A stretch of 64,000 nucleotides of DNA from Ornithinibacillus salinisoli (lineage in GTDB: Bacteria > Bacillota > Bacilli > Bacillales > Amphibacillaceae): assembly GCF_042682545.1 (NCBI RefSeq), contig NZ_JBHUHQ010000021.1, one strand, 5' to 3'. Below the pieces are notes generated by a model that was given only the letters and a program-made list of their open reading frames with translations, was not told the origin of the DNA and did not search any database. The first letter of the stretch is position 1. Every line of letters begins with the position of its first letter. This document shows positions 44,614 to 54,222 of the stretch, in pieces. The position numbers and the translations under genes are program-made.

Positions 44614-44661
44614 ATTAAAAAAGATGAAATGGGATTTATTAACCATTTCATATTTTTTAAT
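44614..44661. terminator. Terminator after minD
   Basis: ATGAAATGG (44624-44632) pairs with CCATTTCAT (44643-44651), flanked by A and T runs on both strands. It ends the mre-min transcript on the minus strand and can block plus-strand transcription. Confidence 0.85.
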
Positions 44662-44665
44662 GTAT

Positions 44666-45466
44666 TCACTGACTCCTCATACCGAAGAATCGTTTCACTT
44701 TTTTAAACATACCAGATTCATCTTCTAACGATTGTAGTGGCACAGTTTCACCTAATATTCGACGAGCTATATTACGGTAAGCAATAGATGCTTTTGACTT
44801 AGGTTGAAACGCAATAGGTTCCCCATGATTGGATGCTTTAATAACTTCATCATCATCTAGGACAATCCCAATAAGATTAATGGAGAGGATTTGGACGATT
44901 TCATCTATATCTAGCATATCGCCATTTTTTACCATATGATTTCTAATTCTATTAACTACTAAATTAGGTGGGTCTAAATCCTCTTTTTCTAGTAATCCAA
45001 TAATTCGGTCTGCATCCCTAACACTAGATTTCTCAGGTGTTGTTACAACAATTGCACGGTCTGCACCTGCAACAGCATTTTGATACCCTTGTTCAATACC
45101 AGCTGGACAATCTATAATAATATAATCATATTCTTGTTTTAATTCTTTAATAATCTTTTTCATACCATCTGGTGTTACTGCAGATTTATCACTTGTTTGC
45201 GCAGCTGGTAGAAGTGACAAATAATCGAAACGCTTATCTTTTATTAATGCTTGCTTTAATTTACAACGCTCTTGAATAACGTCTACTATGTCATAAATAA
45301 TTCTATTTTCTAATCCCATAACAACATCCAAGTTCCTAAGTCCAATATCAGTATCGATTAAACATACTTTTTTCTCCATTAACGCTAATGCAGTACCAAT
45401 ATTTGCTGTTGTGGTTGTCTTTCCAACTCCGCCTTTTCCAGAAGTAATGACGATTGCTTCACCCAT
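44666..45466 (-). CDS. minD: Septum-site determining ATPase MinD
   Basis: This 266-residue deviant-Walker ATPase has GKGGVGKTTT at residues ~10-19, switch IIDCPAGIEQG and the C-terminal amphipathic membrane-targeting helix FKKVKRFFG. Together with MinC it prevents division at cell poles; in Bacillus it is placed by DivIVA/MinJ. AAAGGAG precedes the ATG. It overlaps minC by 8 bp. Confidence 0.97.
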   Translation of the reverse strand: MGEAIVITSGKGGVGKTTTTANIGTALALMEKKVCLIDTDIGLRNLDVVMGLENRIIYDIVDVIQERCKLKQALIKDKRFDYLSLLPAAQTSDKSAVTPDGMKKIIKELKQEYDYIIIDCPAGIEQGYQNAVAGADRAIVVTTPEKSSVRDADRIIGLLEKEDLDPPNLVVNRIRNHMVKNGDMLDIDEIVQILSINLIGIVLDDDEVIKASNHGEPIAFQPKSKASIAYRNIARRILGETVPLQSLEDESGMFKKVKRFFGMRSQ

Positions 45467-46145
45467 TTTTTATTCTCCTTTCGAATCTATTTATAGATTT
45501 TTGTTTTTGTGCTAGAACTTGTAGTCGATCAATAATAATTTTATCTTGTTCTTCATCAATTAGACCACATTCCATATAAACGCCATCTGATTCATAATCT
45601 GGAGCTCGGCTAATATAATCTGCTATTCGAAGTTGACTAGGATTCATGTATGAAGCAGCAATAATTGTATTCCGATCACCATTTACTCCTGCATGAGCGA
45701 TTCCATGCAAATGACCCATTATGTATATATTCCCGGTTGAAACTACTGTTCCACCTGGGTTAACATCCCCAATTAATAGTAAGTCACCTGTCACCTCTAG
45801 TACTTGTCCAGAGCGAACAATACGATTTACCGTTTTTACTTCACTATCTTCCATAAAAGCTAGTGCCTCATTTTTAGTAATTACTTCAGATTCAATACCT
45901 TGTATGATAAAACGATTTTCATCTCTTATCAAATTATGGAGAGACTCTTTTTGATCATCACTTAAAAAACGATTCCCTAATTTAATCGTTACCGATACAC
46001 GTGGTTCTTTTTGTTTCGGTTGGTTTGCGAGCAACTTTTCACGAAGCTCGTTAACAGCCTCATCAAAAGAACACGTATCATCTATAAATAACGTTAATCC
46101 ATCTCTCGTACCCTTAATTGTTATTAGTTGCTTTAAGTCATGCAA
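45459..46145 (-). CDS. minC: Septum-site determining protein MinC
   Basis: This protein of about 228 residues is the FtsZ inhibitor. The N-terminal domain (TIKGTRDGLTLFIDDTCSFD) is followed by a beta-helical C-terminal domain with IVRSGQVLEVTGDLLLIGD and NPGGTVVSTGNIYIMG. TTG at 46145 is preferred because GAGG lies 8 nt upstream; a GTG at 46154 overlaps the site. It overlaps minD by 8 bp and is downstream of mreD. Confidence 0.94.
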   Translation of the reverse strand: MHDLKQLITIKGTRDGLTLFIDDTCSFDEAVNELREKLLANQPKQKEPRVSVTIKLGNRFLSDDQKESLHNLIRDENRFIIQGIESEVITKNEALAFMEDSEVKTVNRIVRSGQVLEVTGDLLLIGDVNPGGTVVSTGNIYIMGHLHGIAHAGVNGDRNTIIAASYMNPSQLRIADYISRAPDYESDGVYMECGLIDEEQDKIIIDRLQVLAQKQKSINRFERRIKNG

Positions 46146-46235
46146 TACGTTCACCTCGTTAAGTATAACCTTATCATTATATATGTTTCATTCTCAAGTA
46201 AGTTTGCAATTACCGCATGAAAAAATATAAAATGT

Positions 46236-46769
46236 TTAACTATTTCCACTGAGTTGTTGTTGTTTCCATATCGAAAGTCGCTTTGCAATCAGGGGATAAA
46301 GAAGTAGAAGAAACATTTGATTCGCTAACACGGTTGGTATTAATCGAATCATGAGATAATCATTCCATGGTAATGCAGTGATCCCAACTACCAGATAGAT
46401 AACATATATAGCCATATCCGCAAAAGCAATTGCAAGTGTTCCAGCTAAAATCGTGGCATAGAAATTACTATGCAATAATTTCATCAAGCTATGAATAATA
46501 TAGGTTACAATAGCGTACGTAAACATGTACACACCTAAAACTCCTGTATATACAATATCAATTAATAACCCAAAAACTAATGCGTAGACGATAGAATGAT
46601 ACGTGTCTTTTAGATCATAAAAAATGGTTATATATATTAAAGTAATTAATACCCAATGTGGAATGATTAAGAGGCTACTTCCAACTAGGCTTTCAGGTAA
46701 TAATTCAATAGCAACACCTTCAAATACCAAAAAAACAAATAAGATGAGAGGAAGAAACAATCGCTTCAT
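46236..46769 (-). CDS. mreD: Rod shape-determining protein MreD
   Basis: This 177-residue membrane protein has five or six membrane segments. It fits MreD of the elongasome by place and pattern; conservation of this family is low. It starts with an ATG that overlaps the mreC stop by one base (TAATG). Confidence 0.93.
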   Translation of the reverse strand: MKRLFLPLILFVFLVFEGVAIELLPESLVGSSLLIIPHWVLITLIYITIFYDLKDTYHSIVYALVFGLLIDIVYTGVLGVYMFTYAIVTYIIHSLMKLLHSNFYATILAGTLAIAFADMAIYVIYLVVGITALPWNDYLMIRLIPTVLANQMFLLLLYPLIAKRLSIWKQQQLSGNS

Positions 46770-47629
46770 TACTCTTCCTCCTCATTACCAGGTAGTTTAC
46801 GATCCACTACGATAACATTATTAATATCATATAAATCTGCAGCAGGCTCTATTAACGCTGTTCGTGTTAAGCCATACTGATCCGGGATAACTTCTTTTAC
46901 TTTTCCAATTTCTAATCCCGCTGGGAAAACGCCTCCCATACCAGAGGAAACAACTAATTCTCCACCTTCTAAATCTTGGTCGGATTCATCAATGATCCGA
47001 AACAATAAAGAATCAGTTTCTTTATCATACTCTTCAATCAAACCGAAAATATCTTTTCCTTCTTTTCGAGAAATGGTAGCTGATATACGATTAAACTGGT
47101 CAAATCCAGATAAAAGTTGGACGGTTGCAGTATATGGAGACGTACTTTGAATTTTTCCAATCATCCCATCTGCTGTGATAACCGCCATATTTTCTTTAAC
47201 TCCTGCTTGCGTTCCTTTATTAATTGTTACTTGTTCAACCCATCTTTCAGGAGATCTTGAGGTAACAGTAGCATGAATCGAATGAAAGTCTCGAATGGAA
47301 TCCTGCTTATCAATTATTTCACGCAACTCCTCGTTTTCTTCTTTTATTTCCTGTACTTCATATATGAGACTCTTGTATTGTGCTAACTTTTCACGTAATA
47401 ATTGATTTTCACTATAAGTATTTTTGATATCATCGATATTAGTGAAAACATTAGAGATATAATTTATAGGCGCATGAATTACTCTTTGTGCCCATCCAAC
47501 TGTGTCGTTAATAAACTGTTCAGCAGTAGTTAAATTATCTCTATCCCTTAACGAATAACCAATTAGAGCAACAAGAACAATAATTCCTATTAATAATAAA
47601 AATAATCTTTTTTTTCGAAAAAACGTCAT
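46769..47629 (-). CDS. mreC: Rod shape-determining protein MreC
   Basis: This 286-residue bitopic protein has one membrane segment (residues ~8-26), a coiled coil (~65-105, NQLLREKLAQYK to EIIDKQ) and the extracellular beta-barrel MreC domain with GMIGKIQSTSPYTATVQLL and SGMGGVFPAGLEIG. It links MreB to wall synthesis. ATG at 47629 is used; the TTG directly before it is less likely. It follows mreB by 12 bp. Confidence 0.95.
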   Translation of the reverse strand: MTFFRKKRLFLLLIGIIVLVALIGYSLRDRDNLTTAEQFINDTVGWAQRVIHAPINYISNVFTNIDDIKNTYSENQLLREKLAQYKSLIYEVQEIKEENEELREIIDKQDSIRDFHSIHATVTSRSPERWVEQVTINKGTQAGVKENMAVITADGMIGKIQSTSPYTATVQLLSGFDQFNRISATISRKEGKDIFGLIEEYDKETDSLLFRIIDESDQDLEGGELVVSSGMGGVFPAGLEIGKVKEVIPDQYGLTRTALIEPAADLYDINNVIVVDRKLPGNEEEE

Positions 47630-47641
47630 CAAAACACCTAC

Positions 47642-48682
47642 TTATTCTACAGTTGGCCGACTAGATACATTTGGATTTGCACGAAAATGCTGTATATAAT
47701 CTAATGATTTCCCAGTACCGATTGCAACACTATCGAGTGGATTATCAGTTACAAACACAGGCATTTTCGTTTCTTCACTTATGACATTGTCTAGATTCTT
47801 TAATAAAGAACCACCGCCAGACAAAACAATACCACGATCCATAATATCTGCGGATAATTCTGGTGGTGTTTTCTCCAGCGTATTTTTAACAGCTTCGACA
47901 ACGGCATCTACTGTATCTTGTAATGCTTCTGCAATTTCTTTTGCCGTAATGGATATTGTCTTCGGTAAACCTGTCAATAAATCTCGTCCACGTATATCCA
48001 TTTCTTCATCATTAGTCACTTCTCCAGCAGACCCTATATCTATTTTAATGGATTCTGCCGTCCTTTCTCCAATCATTAGATTATAATTTTTTCGAATATA
48101 ATGTATGATTGCTTCATCCATATCATCACCAGCAGTACGAATGGACATGCTAGTAACAATACCTCCTAATGAAATGACCGCTACTTCTGTCGTACCTCCG
48201 CCAATATCTATGATCATACTTCCAGTTGGTTCCCAGACAGGTAAACCAGCTCCAATAGCTGCTGCGAATGGTTCTGCAATAGGAAAAGCATCCCTTGCTC
48301 CTGCCTGTTTCGATGCATCAATAACTGCACGCTCTTCAACCATCGTAATGCCAGACGGTACACAAACCATCACATTCGGTTTTTTGGCAAACATGGATCT
48401 GCTTCGCATCGCTTTCTTAATATAGTATTTCATCATTATTGCTGTAGTATCATAATCAGCAATAACCCCATCCTTCATCGGTCGGATGACTGTAATATTT
48501 CCTGGTGTTCTTCCAATCATGTTTTTAGCTGAGCTACCTACAGCTTCAACCTCTCCAGTCTCTATATTTTTCGCAACCACGGAAGGCTCTCGTAAGACAA
48601 CACCTTTACCCTTAATAAATACAAGTGTATTTGCAGTACCTAAATCAATTCCTAAATCTTGTGAAAAACTGAATCTTCCCAA
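47642..48682 (-). CDS. mreB: Actin-like rod shape protein MreB
   Basis: This 346-residue actin homologue has the phosphate-1 loop GIDLGTANTLV, ITVIRPMKDGVIADYD, phosphate-2 DIGGGTTEVAVISLGG and adenosine motif GIVLSGGGSLLKNL. It polymerises under the membrane and directs lateral wall synthesis. The start is TTG at 48682 because GGGAG lies 6 nt upstream; another TTG at 48700 precedes the site. It is first of mreBCD-minCD. Confidence 0.96.
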   Translation of the reverse strand: MGRFSFSQDLGIDLGTANTLVFIKGKGVVLREPSVVAKNIETGEVEAVGSSAKNMIGRTPGNITVIRPMKDGVIADYDTTAIMMKYYIKKAMRSRSMFAKKPNVMVCVPSGITMVEERAVIDASKQAGARDAFPIAEPFAAAIGAGLPVWEPTGSMIIDIGGGTTEVAVISLGGIVTSMSIRTAGDDMDEAIIHYIRKNYNLMIGERTAESIKIDIGSAGEVTNDEEMDIRGRDLLTGLPKTISITAKEIAEALQDTVDAVVEAVKNTLEKTPPELSADIMDRGIVLSGGGSLLKNLDNVISEETKMPVFVTDNPLDSVAIGTGKSLDYIQHFRANPNVSSRPTVE

Positions 48683-48833
48683 AAAAATCTCCCTTTCCAA
48701 TAACTATTCAATTTTCTATATCTGTAGCTTTACTATATCTATTTATTTTATGTGATGCAATGAGATTCCTATTACAAAAAAATAATCTGTGGATATTATG
48801 TAAAACAACTGAAAAAGCTAATGAATCTTAAGA

Positions 48834-48872
48834 AGCGCCACTTTCACTACATGAAAAATGGCGCCATTTTTT
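48834..48872. terminator. Hairpin between radC and mreB
   Basis: GCGCCACTTTC pairs with GAAAAATGGCGC with a T run on the plus strand and a weaker TTCTT on the minus strand. It probably ends the radC transcript. Confidence 0.55.
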
Positions 48873-48917
48873 AGCTGTCTATATAATTATACGAAAAAAA
48901 CGTGAAAATAGATAGTA

Positions 48918-49607
48918 CTATAAATATCCTTTTTCTTTTAAAGATACAAATTTGCGATCACCAATAACTAAATGATCCAGTAATTCAATACCGATCATTT
49001 TTCCAGAATCAACTAGTCTTCTCGTAACGAGGATATCTTCTTGCGACGGGGTAGGATCTCCAGAGGGATGATTATGAGCGACAATAATGGATGCAGCTGA
49101 TCGCTTAACTGCTTCACGATACACTTCTCTTGGGTGGACAATCGAGGCGTTTAAACTCCCGATAAAGATAGTTTGTCGATGTATGATTTGGTTTTTCGTA
49201 TTTAGGAATAGCACAACAAAATGTTCCTGTTTCAAACTACGCATCTCTTCCATTATATAATCCGCCCCATCTTCTGGTGACCGAATAACATAGCGTTCAT
49301 TTGGTTTATATTGGTTCATCCGTTTTCCAATTTCAATCGCAGATAGAATCAATACACCCCTCGCACTGCCAATTCCCTTTATGGCAGTTAATTCTTCAAT
49401 CGTTGCATCTTTTAATAAATTCAGCCCTTCAAAATGCATTAACACTCGATTTGCAAGCGTCATTACTGACTCTTCTTTCGTTCCGCTTCCTAATAATATC
49501 GCTAATATTTCTTGATTAGAAAGATGATTGGCGCCAAGCTTTAACAAACGTTCCCTTGGCCGATCTTCCTTTGGCACATCTTTTATCATAATGTTTGATG
49601 TACTCAT
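48918..49607 (-). CDS. radC: RadC-family (JAMM) protein
   Basis: This 229-residue protein has an N-terminal helix-hairpin-helix region (AIKGIGSARGVLILSAIE) and a JAB1/MPN metalloprotease-like domain with VAHNHPSGDPTPSQED near residue 175. It was named for a repair role later traced to another gene; function remains uncertain. ATG at 49607 is 7 nt after AAAGGAGG; an earlier TTG overlaps that site. In B. subtilis maf precedes radC; maf is absent here. Confidence 0.95.
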   Translation of the reverse strand: MSTSNIMIKDVPKEDRPRERLLKLGANHLSNQEILAILLGSGTKEESVMTLANRVLMHFEGLNLLKDATIEELTAIKGIGSARGVLILSAIEIGKRMNQYKPNERYVIRSPEDGADYIMEEMRSLKQEHFVVLFLNTKNQIIHRQTIFIGSLNASIVHPREVYREAVKRSAASIIVAHNHPSGDPTPSQEDILVTRRLVDSGKMIGIELLDHLVIGDRKFVSLKEKGYL

Positions 49608-49762
49608 ACTCAAACCTCCTTTATCAAAGTTAATTTGAGAATAGCTTAATTATTTTTTTTGCACAACTATGGAAAAAAGTAATTTGAAGGATTCAGCATT
49701 AATAAAATCTAATATTTCTATATAAGAAAAAACGTTTTTCAATCCGAATCAACATATAAAAG

Positions 49763-49795
49763 TAGAAAAACAGGTATTTTACTATACCTGTCACT
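49763..49795 (-). terminator. Terminator after spoIIB
   Basis: Minus strand ACAGGTAT pairs with ATACCTGT around a short loop and is followed by TTTTTC, eight or so bases past the stop codon. Confidence 0.85.
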
Positions 49796-49803
49796 ATGTG
49801 ATA

Positions 49804-50742
49804 CTATTCTCCTAGTTTATTTAACGCTTTCCACATCTTCAGCAATAAGGTTTGAGATTCCGTATTATTTGCTTCTTGTAGATTACTTAAGATCGGTTCA
49901 GATGATTGTATGAACGAATCAACCTTATCTGATCCTTGTGGGTGCGTTTCTAATATCGACTCCCAATCATGTAAAACCATAGATTCCTGTTCACTTATAG
50001 AAGCTAATGATTTTTGCCATTGTTCTTGTACAGACTGAAACCATTCACGTTCTTCCTCAGACAAGTCTAGCTCTAGTTCAGGGCTTGTCCAGTCTTTTAC
50101 AAATACCTCTAAATTATGACTATCAAGTGTTTCAGCAAGTGACTTCGCGTGCTCCTTCGAATCCGACAATCCAACTAGTAAATAAAATTGCTCATCTTGT
50201 TCCCAAATAACCGGCGTATATCCCTCCTGCTCGAATCGATTAGCTTCATCACTTGCATTTGTCTCCTCTGAAAACACTCCACCTTGTAGGACAAATGCAT
50301 TCATCGCAGGAAGTGTTTTTAATGATCCCTCACTACTATTCCCCTTATCATTTGATTCTGATTGATCGTCCTGATCATTGGTATCAACTGTACCTATTGA
50401 GCCAACTTGATTAGAATTACCGTTACTCGTCAATTCATCGATATTGACAAACATATTTAATAGAATGACCCCTAAAATACTCCCTATAACCACTGCAGAA
50501 ACAGCAGCAATAACTATCGGCCTTACATTACGAAATTGTGTTTTTTTATTTTTATATGAAGAAGGAAGTGTATGTTCCGGATACTCTCTCGTATACGGTT
50601 GAATTTCTTGATTTGAGTTTTCCGTAGTAGCTGCTTGTTCGTGACTTGTGGCTTTGGATGAATAGGAATCAGCAAGCTTATGTTGCTTAAATGCTACTCT
50701 TTTTTGATCTATCTTTACAACAATCGGTTTTTTTATACTCAT
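49804..50742 (-). CDS. spoIIB: SpoIIB-like protein with SPOR domain
   Basis: This 312-residue protein has a cytoplasmic Lys/Gln-rich N-terminus, one membrane segment (residues ~76-98) and an extracytoplasmic SPOR domain (~145-210; NAFVLQGGVFSEETNASDEA and GYTPVIWEQDEQFYLLVG). A helical tail follows. Layout and place beside radC match SpoIIB, a septal-peptidoglycan-binding protein that helps engulfment. Similarity is modest, so spoIIB is inferred partly from context. Confidence 0.82.
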   Translation of the reverse strand: MSIKKPIVVKIDQKRVAFKQHKLADSYSSKATSHEQAATTENSNQEIQPYTREYPEHTLPSSYKNKKTQFRNVRPIVIAAVSAVVIGSILGVILLNMFVNIDELTSNGNSNQVGSIGTVDTNDQDDQSESNDKGNSSEGSLKTLPAMNAFVLQGGVFSEETNASDEANRFEQEGYTPVIWEQDEQFYLLVGLSDSKEHAKSLAETLDSHNLEVFVKDWTSPELELDLSEEEREWFQSVQEQWQKSLASISEQESMVLHDWESILETHPQGSDKVDSFIQSSEPILSNLQEANNTESQTLLLKMWKALNKLGE

Positions 50743-51031
50743 CGCAGAATCGCCCTCACTTAGCTAGAATCGATTTACTCAACTCTAGCACAGACCAAAT
50801 AAAAAGTAAGGCGAAAATTGTCATTCTATTATTTTTTCTTTCTACAAAAAATACAAAAAGAACTACCTAGAAAAGTGGTAGTTCGAATTGTGGGATCTAG
50901 GACTGTCTCCTGTCCTCCTGTCCCCCTGTCCCTATTGAGTCTTCGTGAATTTCCCCAGTAATGTGCTTTGCAACCTCCACTACGTCTAATGTTGCTCGTA
51001 AGCGATCAGAAAAGAGCGATCCCTTAGATAA
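50743..51031. other. Gap between spoIIB and the GGDEF gene, with terminator and short G-rich tandem repeats
   Basis: Minus strand holds a terminator for the GGDEF gene (GAACTACC / GGTAGTTC, 50860-50884, with TTTTT at 50855-50859), about 150 nt past its stop. Between them is a run of degenerate GGGGACAGG/GGAGGACAGG units (about 50903-50933) and a short reading frame, perhaps a gene remnant, with DVVEVAKHITGEIHED. I cannot identify its source. Confidence 0.55.
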
Positions 51032-52765
51032 TTACAATACTGCCTTATCGTTGTAACTATTATAAATAGCGACTTTATTTCTTCCTTTACGTTTTGCTCC
51101 TATATACATCGCACGGTCAGCATACCGAATTAATTCAATAGGTGTGTCACAGTGCAATGGATAGTTTGCTACACCAATACTTACAGTAACCGAAATGTCA
51201 ACAGATTCTTGAGTATGCAAAATATGCTTTGTTAAAGTAAACGTATTTTCTTCTATTTCTGCTCGTATTAACTCGGCAAACTCAACTGCATTGGATAGGT
51301 CCGTGTTTGGTAGAAGTACCGTAAACTCTTCACCACCATATCTCGCAACGAGACCTTTAGTTCCAATATAATTCTTTAGTCTGCTTGCTAAGTCTCGTAA
51401 AATTTCATTACCTGATTCATGACCATACCTATCATTAATATCTTTAAAATGATCTAAGTCCATTATAAGGACGGAACAGTTATTATTTATATTTCGTTGA
51501 TCATTAAAATAGTTTGTTAGCGTGTTCTCTAAGTAGCGATAATTGTATAATTTCGTTAATCCATCTTTTTCACTATCCGCTTTTGTCAATTCATAGTGCT
51601 TTGCATTTTTGATAGCTACTCCAAGATAACTTGTTAATATATTTAATATTCGATGATGAATTTTCTCATACGTTCTTTTCTCCGATGAAACGATAGTCAC
51701 TACTCCAACCGTTTCATCACCATACTCTATTGGTAATGATAAAACACTTTCCGTCTGAATGGGTATATTCGGAGATTGAATATGAGTCCATTCCCGCGAA
51801 CTTTTAAATAATAATGATTCCTTTGTTGCAAACACTTTCCCACTAAATCCTTCATGTAACCCAACTTTATTAAATGTTTGCTCTGATTGGCCATGAACAT
51901 CTTCAAATCGCACTAACTTTAATTTACTCTCATCCACCTTTTGGTAAACATATGCATAATTCAGCGGTAGTAATTGTACCAACTCTCGCATAAATACATT
52001 ATAAACTTCCGCAACTTCTAGGTTTTGTGCTAATTTATGGCCGACTTCTCCAGTACGCTTCAGATAGCGGTTAACTTCCTGATAAGAATATAAAAGCCTC
52101 AATATTATAGATATACTAATAAACGGAATACATAAATAAAAGATAGCAGCCGTGCCAATCTCCGAGTATAGCAAATACAATACAAATCCAACAGGGATAA
52201 TTAATAAAGAAGATGTTAATTCCCACCATAAACCTTTATCAAGGAATTTTGTCTTTTGTCCTCTAAGTACTCTTTGCACAATTTTAATCAATACCTGATT
52301 AACCACAAAGATTGAAATGGCATAACCAAATATAGCGATAATTTCAGAAGTGTTTCCATAAATAATCATACTATGGTTTCCACCAATGAATTGATATATT
52401 CCTGCACTTATAATTGAAACGAAAGCAAACATAAGCACATTTAGTGGAACACGATATGATTCCTTTTGTTTTAATCCCGATTTAAACAATACAATAATTA
52501 ATGCAATTAATGTAAGTATTATTTCCGCAAAAAGGCCAAATGATAAAAATACAGCAATACTAATACCGTTAACAAAAAAAATAGGAGCATCCTGAATTAT
52601 TAACGGAAAAAAAGCAACGACACACATAAAAACCGCAAAGAGCAATATATCAATCCAATTTCCTTCTATATTTATATAGTAATTATTTAATGAGAGCCAT
52701 AATATAAATGGCCAGGCTACCAATGTAATTAACCAAACCAGTTTGATCTTCCACTTAGGTATCAT
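51032..52765 (-). CDS. Membrane GGDEF-domain protein, probable diguanylate cyclase
   Basis: This 577-residue protein has about eight N-terminal membrane segments (residues ~8-225), a GAF-like domain (~250-390) and a C-terminal GGDEF domain (~405-570) with RYGGEEF at ~474-480. The intact GGEEF predicts c-di-GMP synthesis. The upstream inhibitory RxxD site is not present: the equivalent position reads GTKG. The family is not part of this locus in B. subtilis, where comC lies here. GGGATGGAG precedes the ATG. It lies about 110 bp downstream of folC. Confidence 0.9.
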   Translation of the reverse strand: MIPKWKIKLVWLITLVAWPFILWLSLNNYYINIEGNWIDILLFAVFMCVVAFFPLIIQDAPIFFVNGISIAVFLSFGLFAEIILTLIALIIVLFKSGLKQKESYRVPLNVLMFAFVSIISAGIYQFIGGNHSMIIYGNTSEIIAIFGYAISIFVVNQVLIKIVQRVLRGQKTKFLDKGLWWELTSSLLIIPVGFVLYLLYSEIGTAAIFYLCIPFISISIILRLLYSYQEVNRYLKRTGEVGHKLAQNLEVAEVYNVFMRELVQLLPLNYAYVYQKVDESKLKLVRFEDVHGQSEQTFNKVGLHEGFSGKVFATKESLLFKSSREWTHIQSPNIPIQTESVLSLPIEYGDETVGVVTIVSSEKRTYEKIHHRILNILTSYLGVAIKNAKHYELTKADSEKDGLTKLYNYRYLENTLTNYFNDQRNINNNCSVLIMDLDHFKDINDRYGHESGNEILRDLASRLKNYIGTKGLVARYGGEEFTVLLPNTDLSNAVEFAELIRAEIEENTFTLTKHILHTQESVDISVTVSIGVANYPLHCDTPIELIRYADRAMYIGAKRKGRNKVAIYNSYNDKAVL

Positions 52766-52877
52766 CTTATTAGCTCCATCCCTTTTATACTATTTTCTGA
52801 TGGTAATAATTCTACAAAATGTGACTTTTTTCTCATTTATTAAAAACTTTCTGATAAATTAACTATACCATATAGAA

Positions 52878-54158
52878 CTAATAAGTTTCAAAATATTTTC
52901 TAACCTTTGCTATAAAATGTAATGATCCTGTTATATAATAAATTCCCCCGTTTTGATCTAATATATTTTCCATTAATGCCTCCCAGTTGGGTTCTTTTAT
53001 AATTTTCGAGGATTCTATTACTTTTTGTAGTTCAAGAATAGATGCTGCTCTTGGATGGTCAAAGGATGTTATTGTAATTGAATCAAAGTAAGGGATACAT
53101 TGATCGATCATTTGCTCTAGATCCTTATCTTTAAAACCAGCAAATATTAAATGCTTCTTCTTTTTCCGTTCATGATAGGAAACAGTATGTAGAAAAGATT
53201 CAATACCTGCAAGATTGTGTGCCCCATCAATAATGATGGTAGGGTCACTATAAATCGTTTCAAATCTACCAGGTACTTTTGTCGTTTTAATTGCTTCGAG
53301 TGCATCATTCCAATTAATAACAAATTTTGTAGTTGATAGTAACTTTAATGCCATAATTGCCATAGAAGCATTTTGCACTTGATGCATTCCTTCCATATGA
53401 AGAACTACCGATAATTGCTGGTTATTTTCGTCTATCCAAATATAATATTGTGCGTTTTCTTTAATTTCTCTATCTCGATAAAAAAAGTGTTTATTCAATT
53501 GGTAAATAGAAGCATTATTGTGTGCTGCTTCATTCTTGATAATGTTGAAGCTTTGATCGCTTACGTTCCCTATAATTACAGGCACATTTTGTTTTATAAT
53601 TCCTGCTTTATGGTAGGTAATTTGTTCGATAGTATTTCCTAAAAAAGCCGTATGATCTTTAGATACATTTGTTATAATGGACAAGATGGGGGTAAAGCAG
53701 TTGGTCGTGTCTTCCCTCCCGCCCATTCCGGCTTCAATTAGTGCAATATCCACTGAATTAGAAAAATACATAAATGCTAATACGGTTAAAATTTCAAATT
53801 CAGATGGATGCAAATTTTTATGATCCAATTGCTTAATGGATGGATATAATTGATTAAGTAATGAAATAAATGCTTTCTCGGAGATTACTTGGTCATTATC
53901 AATGATATGTCCATTTCGCCCTTCGAGACTTGGAGAGGTAAAAACACCGACACGATATCCACTTGCTATTAAAGCATTCTTTATATACTGAATTGTTGAA
54001 CCTTTTCCATTCGTACCGGCAATATGGATAGCTTCCATGCCATTCTCAGGATTTCCCTGCATACGTAATAATTGATCCATACGCTCTAAGCCAGGTTTAA
54101 TTCCGAGTTTATATCTACTTTGAAAAAAAGCTTCTACTTGATTAATATTAGTAAACAT
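52878..54158 (-). CDS. folC: Folylpolyglutamate synthase/dihydrofolate synthase
   Basis: This 426-residue Mur-ligase-family enzyme adds glutamate to folates. The P-loop AGTNGKGSTIQ is near residues 46-56, followed by the omega-loop FTSPSLEGRNG, LIEAGMGGREDTTN and IIDGAHN. It follows valS in many Bacillaceae; here two plus-strand ATP-grasp genes lie between them. A weak TTGGTG site precedes the ATG. Confidence 0.95.
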   Translation of the reverse strand: MFTNINQVEAFFQSRYKLGIKPGLERMDQLLRMQGNPENGMEAIHIAGTNGKGSTIQYIKNALIASGYRVGVFTSPSLEGRNGHIIDNDQVISEKAFISLLNQLYPSIKQLDHKNLHPSEFEILTVLAFMYFSNSVDIALIEAGMGGREDTTNCFTPILSIITNVSKDHTAFLGNTIEQITYHKAGIIKQNVPVIIGNVSDQSFNIIKNEAAHNNASIYQLNKHFFYRDREIKENAQYYIWIDENNQQLSVVLHMEGMHQVQNASMAIMALKLLSTTKFVINWNDALEAIKTTKVPGRFETIYSDPTIIIDGAHNLAGIESFLHTVSYHERKKKKHLIFAGFKDKDLEQMIDQCIPYFDSITITSFDHPRAASILELQKVIESSKIIKEPNWEALMENILDQNGGIYYITGSLHFIAKVRKYFETY

Positions 54159-54222
54159 AGTCTTACACCAACTTTATAAGAATTAAAAAAATTATAGCAT
54201 ATATAGAAAGGAAATCGGCAAC

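Noticed and set aside
44111..44646. Several reading frames on both strands (60-132 codons) in the gap between spoIVFA and minD
   Set aside because: They lie within the structured repeats, whose composition lacks stop codons by chance. The frames are not kept between the repeat copies (34-bp insertion shifts frame).
50903..50933. CRISPR-like array in the short GGACAGG units
   Set aside because: Units are 6-9 bp, degenerate and without spacers. It is a simple tandem repeat.
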